Positions 5,401-7,502 of a stretch of DNA of 7,502 bases are shown here, piece after piece (positions within the stretch are counted from its first letter, which is position 1; every line of letters begins with the position of its first letter). Location: NCBI GenBank assembly GCA_017959645.1, contig JAGDAE010000146.1:1-7502 (forward strand), written 5' to 3'. The position numbers and the translations under genes are program-made. A model generated the notes under the pieces. That model searched no databases. It was not told the DNA's origin and saw only the letters and a list, made by a program, of their open reading frames with translations. The stretch is from Kiritimatiellia bacterium. Lineage in GTDB: Bacteria > Verrucomicrobiota > Kiritimatiellia > RFP12 > UBA1067.

Positions 5401-7502
5401 CCCCAATCGTCCGGATCGGCGCCGATGTACGAGGATGCCGCGTAGACGTAGACGGTCTGGCCGGCCGCCTCTTCGCGGAACTTCAGCGTGTACGAAGTAT
5501 TCGCACCGGACACATACGCTCCGGTTACCACGGCCGCCTCGTCGTCGACGAGATAGAACAGCGTATCGCCGTTCTCGAGATTGGCGAAATAGTTCCACGT
5601 CGCCCCGCCGTCGGTCGACCAGCATGCGCCGGGGTGGTCGCCGAGGGGACCGAACCCGCCCGTTCCGTTGCCGGCGTAGATCCTTATCCTGTGCCAGCCG
5701 TCGAGCGCCGGCGTGTAGGTTTTCGACAACACCGCTCCCGCCATGTAGCCGAAGGCGACGACCTCGTCGTCGTCGACCCATATCGAGACGTCGTCGTCGA
5801 AATAGCCGTAGAAATCGTAGGCGGTCCCGGCCTCCATCATCATCCACGTCTCGTATCCGTATGTCGTGAGGTTCGGCCAATATCCCTGCGACGAGGTTCC
5901 GTCGGCGTGTTTCTCGACCCACAGCGAAGCATTGAGCGAAGGACCCATGTTGCCGATGTGCGCCGCCCACGCGCCGTCGCAGAGGCAGACGTCGGGATTG
6001 CCGGCGATGTCGAAGCCGTCGCTCCACGCCACGCCTGCGCGCCCCTGCCTGAAGCCGGGCGTCGAGTTCACCCCGGCCGGATACTTCTCGCCCGCCGTCG
6101 AAAAGACGTTCGTCGCCGCCACGACCGCGTCGCTGACGTCGTTGGTGCCGTAGAGCACGATCTCGTACCTGGTCCCCGGCGCGAGGTTCTCGACGTCGAA
6201 CGCATATTCGCCCTTCGCGACGACGCTGTTGGTTACGGCCGTCTCGCGCACGATGCCGTCGTGGGAGAGCCGGCAGGTCAGGAACAGCTCGCCCGCACCG
6301 TTGCCGATCGAGGACACGCGGTAGCTGGCGGTCGCCGCCGTCTCGGTCGCGCCGGACACCTTGAGCATTCCGATCTTGGCAAGCGGGCTGGCCGAACCGG
6401 GCACGGGCAGAACCGAGCGCTCCACGAAATCGTCCGGCTCCAGCGCCTCGGCGACGATTCTTATGTCGTCGATCGCGCCTTTGTACTTGTAGGCGGAATT
6501 GTTGCGCGAGCCGACGAAAAGCTGGTAGTTCGACCATGTGTAGCCGTCGTTCGTCGGCCATGCCTGGCCCGCGCCGCCGTACTCGAAGTATTCGACCTTG
6601 TCGATGAACATCCTCAGCGCCTGCACCGACCTTGCGGAAGGCCTGAATACCAGCGCGATGTGGTGCCACTCGTTGTCGCCGAGAACTACGCTGTCGGTCG
6701 AGCAACGCTGGAAGTACCCGCCGTTGGTGCGCCAGGTGCACAGCAGCCTGCCGCCCAGTTCGTTGTAGTCGAGGTAGAAGCCGGTCACGCAATTGTTGCA
6801 GTCGGGCGAGAATTCGAAAGGCATGAAGAAGCCGGCGTTGTTGATAGCCTCGGTGCGGTCGAACTTCACCCAGCACTCTATCGTCATGTCGCCGACGCCG
6901 GACATGTCGATCGCCGACGGCGTGCAGAAATAGTCCTGCGCGCCGTCGAGGATGGCGCAGTTGTCGTCGTTGTCGAGGTTGACGTGCGAATTCGCCGCGA
7001 GATCATTGCCGTTGTCGGAATAGTCGGCGAGACCCGTGCCGCCGAACGGCCAGTAGGCGACTGTCGGCAGCGGCAGGGCTTCTTTCACGTAGAAGTTGAA
7101 GCTGAACACGTCCGATATCGCCACCGCCTCGCTACCCTCTTCGCCGTTGTCGAGATAGAGCCTGGCGAAATACACCGTGTTGGGCAGAAAGCCCGAAACC
7201 GTCGCGGAGGCGTTCGTCCACCCTTCCTCGAGCGTATCCACCGCCGCCGAGCGGTCAAGGTTGTCTGCCGAGAATCCGTAGCGGAGTATCGCTTCGCACG
7301 ACTGCGCGCCGGCGCCGAGGTCCCACACGAAATAGTCCAGTTCGAGCGTGTTTTCTCCGGCCAGCGCATAGGAAAGCAGCCTGCCGGAAGGATCCGGCGA
7401 CTCCACGCCGGAATGCACGCGCACGACCACGCAACCGCAGCCGCCCGCGCCGCCGCCGTCATAGGTCTCGTCGCATCCCCAGCCGCCGCCGCCGCCGCCC
7501 GA
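2466..7502 (-). CDS. Giant multidomain LamG/PA14/Fn3-like surface or secreted protein (5' partial)
   Basis: This frame is open from the window edge to a TGA at 2468-2466, giving at least 1,678 residues. The true start and any signal peptide lie beyond 7502. A GTG at 7430 could be read as a start, but the frame continues upstream with a coherent glycine-rich sequence, so I do not accept it. Counting residues from that GTG codon, the modules are: Fn3-like 1-116, LamG 122-335, Fn3-like 349-446, PA14-like 450-628, Fn3-like 629-722 and 733-827, PA14-like 831-1008, Fn3-like 1009-1112, 1117-1221 and 1223-1325, and a Trp-rich, probably beta-helical end at 1327-1654. The protein is acidic and has only about 2% lysine by hand count. 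It ends in GFAIFVK, with no LPXTG, PEP-CTERM or transmembrane tail. LamG and PA14 folds commonly bind glycans or proteins, so an adhesin or polysaccharide-binding role is inferred. No enzymatic domain was recognised. Gene B follows 13 bases downstream. Confidence 0.9.
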   Translation of the reverse strand, partial: SGGGGGGWGCDETYDGGGAGGCGCVVVRVHSGVESPDPSGRLLSYALAGENTLELDYFVWDLGAGAQSCEAILRYGFSADNLDRSAAVDTLEEGWTNASATVSGFLPNTVYFARLYLDNGEEGSEAVAISDVFSFNFYVKEALPLPTVAYWPFGGTGLADYSDNGNDLAANSHVNLDNDDNCAILDGAQDYFCTPSAIDMSGVGDMTIECWVKFDRTEAINNAGFFMPFEFSPDCNNCVTGFYLDYNELGGRLLCTWRTNGGYFQRCSTDSVVLGDNEWHHIALVFRPSARSVQALRMFIDKVEYFEYGGAGQAWPTNDGYTWSNYQLFVGSRNNSAYKYKGAIDDIRIVAEALEPDDFVERSVLPVPGSASPLAKIGMLKVSGATETAATASYRVSSIGNGAGELFLTCRLSHDGIVRETAVTNSVVAKGEYAFDVENLAPGTRYEIVLYGTNDVSDAVVAATNVFSTAGEKYPAGVNSTPGFRQGRAGVAWSDGFDIAGNPDVCLCDGAWAAHIGNMGPSLNASLWVEKHADGTSSQGYWPNLTTYGYETWMMMEAGTAYDFYGYFDDDVSIWVDDDEVVAFGYMAGAVLSKTYTPALDGWHRIRIYAGNGTGGFGPLGDHPGACWSTDGGATWNYFANLENGDTLFYLVDDEAAVVTGAYVSGANTSYTLKFREEAAGQTVYVYAASSYIGADPDDWGEPVASGTIDSSGTATLLFATPPGVEYYKFAASDGGYTWSTKAVLAEDAEEIDDSEPSIALVQAVGGVGSAEITVNVLSTGAGAQTVDIVASYGFRPGEADGAQTFADIGAGGAKIVISGLSPGHDYYISLHAENGAGAQSEETGVFMVSTRKVPLNIAAAPGTEGFSSPGLWQVMDIGSYVASWQTHPSRVLTLGTFAADSYWLPPNYVPDWQVTLLDGTVATDTWKSVGHFTYTGYMYMTDEDYLFYGGVDDTCEIYVDGQTVVYGSGTGLFTPPDGEGWYEITVKAGDNGGAAGPPNNALPFGVAWHRADEDWQRLLDSGDGSLLRTYPGVRDGRVSSYSVSGDALWATLELGARQSTATAGLYLAYGADFGGDDFEDWENSVKLADITAADSVYELDGAISGAGSAYRFAKFYVVDSDGAWQWCGDAMTLYSEDKPLFGDTFSIDGTEGDGIRVGAEVVSPGNDAYATLKVYVSTNADMSGAAEWICPDAFAAGDTIDFRMHENDTQSPRYIHPDSRYYARLVLEGENGEIDVSPTIETATMGAAAYDAASTWCDDANAFAYFGGTLAKTGARHEATVFLYTGPDANALTNTASTVVTADNTAFSFTVEFPAVEIDVYFKFVISNDCESATWIYEDTTYSRHLRDQFVYCWRSDVLSGDWEDSSNWQVDGDPPQATWPNSPYCAVLFDRCDPAEKYTVSLSGYYNVNALYFRTAGLDVTIAGTGWQQNGQVWSDATITPKSGLYQHAWWQGMQTDLTLTFKDIYLNSTGFAYNSSDRTRIVLDGAYADLRSESALNASSNVLELKNGAVLRETWANFHMNGTSPRLIVDDSIVWFPSAGRILFYALESAQIDILGANPLVWIGESEFSNAAGYVKPHIVFHVPEGGYATAPVVCRDSVFLSSDSDSVAFEIAEDSPARRGGRKFVTTLVDSPYGINAQAADLVQSSFGEVFCDGEPPVKIMARIVSSGFAIFVK
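2469..3452 (-). other. C-terminal W..GDW.D..NW, probably beta-helical region of gene A
   Basis: Residues 1327-1654 begin FVYCWRSDVLSGDWEDSSNW and continue as short strands and turns: KYTVSLSGYYNVNALYF, DLTLTFKDIYLNSTG, RTRIVLDGAYADLRSE, NVLELKNGAVLRE, PRLIVDDSIVWF, AQIDILG. Such a ladder suggests a right-handed parallel beta-helix like those of autotransporter-type passengers. The final strand GFAIFVK is the end of the protein, with no visible autotransporter barrel or sorting tail. The same module type starts in gene B at 700. Confidence 0.6.
3456..4406 (-). other. Three Fn3-like modules preceding the C-terminal region of gene A
   Basis: Residues 1009-1112, 1117-1221 and 1223-1325 are about 100 residues each. 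The first carries GARQS (1032-1036) and LYLAYGADFGGDD (1042-1054), a looser form of the GAGAQ/YGF pattern. The second has DAYATLKVYVSTNADMSG and SRYYARLVLEGENGE. The third has HEATVFLYTGPDANALTNT and VYFKFVISNDCESATW. All are probably beta-sandwich spacers. Boundaries are approximate. Confidence 0.55.
4407..4940 (-). other. PA14-like domain 2 of gene A
   Basis: Residues 831-1008 repeat the plan of the first PA14-like domain: YLFYGGVDDTCEIYVDGQTV (922-941) keeps the Asp pair and the Ile-aromatic-Val-Asp strand, and GWYEITVKAGDNGGAAGP (957-974) matches the later strand. A weaker WHRADEDW (985-992) stands where domain 1 has its Asp-box-like motif. The two copies are clearly related but much diverged, so any duplication is old. 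Confidence 0.7.
4950..5546 (-). other. Two Fn3-like modules between the PA14-like domains of gene A
   Basis: Residues 629-722 form a beta-rich module with SYTLKF, QTVYVYAASS and YYKFAASDGGYTW. Residues 733-827 form a clearer Fn3-like module with GAGAQ (757-761), YGF (769-771) and GLSPGHDYYISLHAENGAG (796-814). The second is a close relative of the module at the start of this gene in the window. Both probably space the two PA14-like domains. Confidence 0.6.
5547..6083 (-). other. PA14-like domain 1 of gene A
   Basis: Residues 450-628 resemble PA14: a strand YDFYGYFDDDVSIWVDDDEV (538-557) with the acidic loop typical of the family's ligand- or calcium-binding site, then GWHRIRIYAGNGTGG (578-592). 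PA14 domains in bacterial glycosidases and in yeast flocculins bind glycans through a neighbouring Asp pair. The domain ends with an Asp-box-like motif STDGGATW (605-612). Glycan binding is plausible but not shown. Confidence 0.7.
6093..6386 (-). other. Fn3-like module 2 of gene A
   Basis: Residues 349-446 hold alternating strands including TASYRVSSIGNGAGELFLTC (367-386) and the Fn3-like turn NLAPGTRYEIVLYGTN (415-430), closing with ATNVFSTAG. The module links the LamG domain to the first PA14-like domain. Assignment is by pattern, with approximate boundaries. Confidence 0.6.
6426..7067 (-). other. LamG / concanavalin A-like jelly-roll domain of gene A
   Basis: Residues 122-335 (from the GTG at 7430) open with VAYWPFGGTGLADYSDNGN, followed by MTIECWVKF (182-190), NEWHHIALVF (253-262), MFIDKVEYF (274-282) and the closing strand GAIDDIRIVAEALEPDDF (318-335). 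These are the standard landmarks of bacterial LamG (Laminin_G_3-type) domains in the right order. An insertion holds a CNNC pair at 211-214 and further cysteines at 231 and 243. A carbohydrate- or protein-binding role is inferred from the family. Confidence 0.85.
7083..7430 (-). other. Fn3-like module 1 of gene A (GAGAQ/YGF type)
   Basis: Counting from the GTG at 7430, residues 1-116 form a beta-sandwich module with GAGAQ (39-43), YGF (51-53), GFLPNTVYFARLYLDNG (80-96) and a closing strand VFSFNFYV (108-115). The turn before the Tyr strand is Fn3-like. The same landmarks recur at 757-827 and, more loosely, at 1032-1112, so this is a repeated module type in the protein. Confidence 0.6.
7431..7502 (-). 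other. End of a glycine-rich domain of gene A
   Basis: The 24 codons upstream of the GTG at 7430 encode a Gly6 run, then WGCDETYDGGGAGGCGC, leading into VVVRVHSG. A glycine-rich stretch closing on GG-x-G-x-VVVR resembles the end of bacterial glycine-rich domains that finish in GGSG-VVIIRY. The frame is open to the edge, so the domain probably extends well beyond the window. Three cysteines in 24 residues are unusual for such a domain. Confidence 0.6.
7482..7499. repeat. (GCC)6 triplet repeat encoding poly-glycine
   Basis: Six perfect GCC triplets on the plus strand are read as six GGC glycine codons in gene A. Changes in copy number would alter the length of the glycine run without shifting the frame. 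Confidence 0.9.

Noticed and set aside
5026..6876. A 616-codon minus-strand open frame in another phase
   Set aside because: It is a shadow of gene A with very high Arg content. It has no signal peptide or domain, and the LamG and PA14 landmarks are all in the other frame.
7428..7430. GTG at 7430 as the start of gene A
   Set aside because: The frame stays open upstream to the window edge and encodes a coherent glycine-rich segment running into VVVRV. There is no signal peptide after the GTG, although the protein is of an exported type.

Overview
The whole window is coding on the minus strand. It is filled by two tandem genes for very large, modular, probably secreted or surface-exposed proteins, and both genes run off the window. 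No RNA gene, CRISPR array, insertion sequence or credible plus-strand gene was found. The DNA is GC-rich. Both proteins are acidic, poor in lysine, and built from small beta-sandwich modules (LamG jelly rolls, Fn3-like domains, PA14-like domains) ending in a Trp-rich, probably beta-helical region. That style (glycine-rich region, LamG, Fn3 chain, then a W...GDW.D..NW module) fits the giant exported proteins of the PVC group, particularly Kiritimatiellota or Verrucomicrobiota (Lentisphaerota is also possible). This assignment is inferred from protein style; no phylogenetic marker gene is present.

Layout in transcription order, right to left. Positions 7502 to 2466 hold the upstream gene (gene A), open at its 5' end and at least 1,678 codons long. 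It starts in the window with the tail of a glycine-rich domain, then has an Fn3-like module, a LamG domain, an Fn3-like module, a PA14-like domain, two Fn3-like modules, a second PA14-like domain, three more Fn3-like modules and a C-terminal region of about 328 residues. Only 13 bases separate its TGA from the next ATG, and a Shine-Dalgarno sequence overlaps the TGA. Positions 2452 to 1 hold the downstream gene (gene B), 817 codons without a stop. It has its own signal peptide, an N-terminal LamG domain, three Fn3-like modules, and the start of the same type of C-terminal module as gene A.

The two genes look like an operon of related adhesin-like or glycan-binding proteins. Shared parts (LamG with a YWP-type strand, Fn3-like modules, the W...GDW.D..NW module) in different orders suggest a family diversified by module shuffling. 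No catalytic domain was recognised in either, so binding or structural roles at the cell surface are more likely than enzymatic ones, but the actual ligand or function cannot be read from the sequence.
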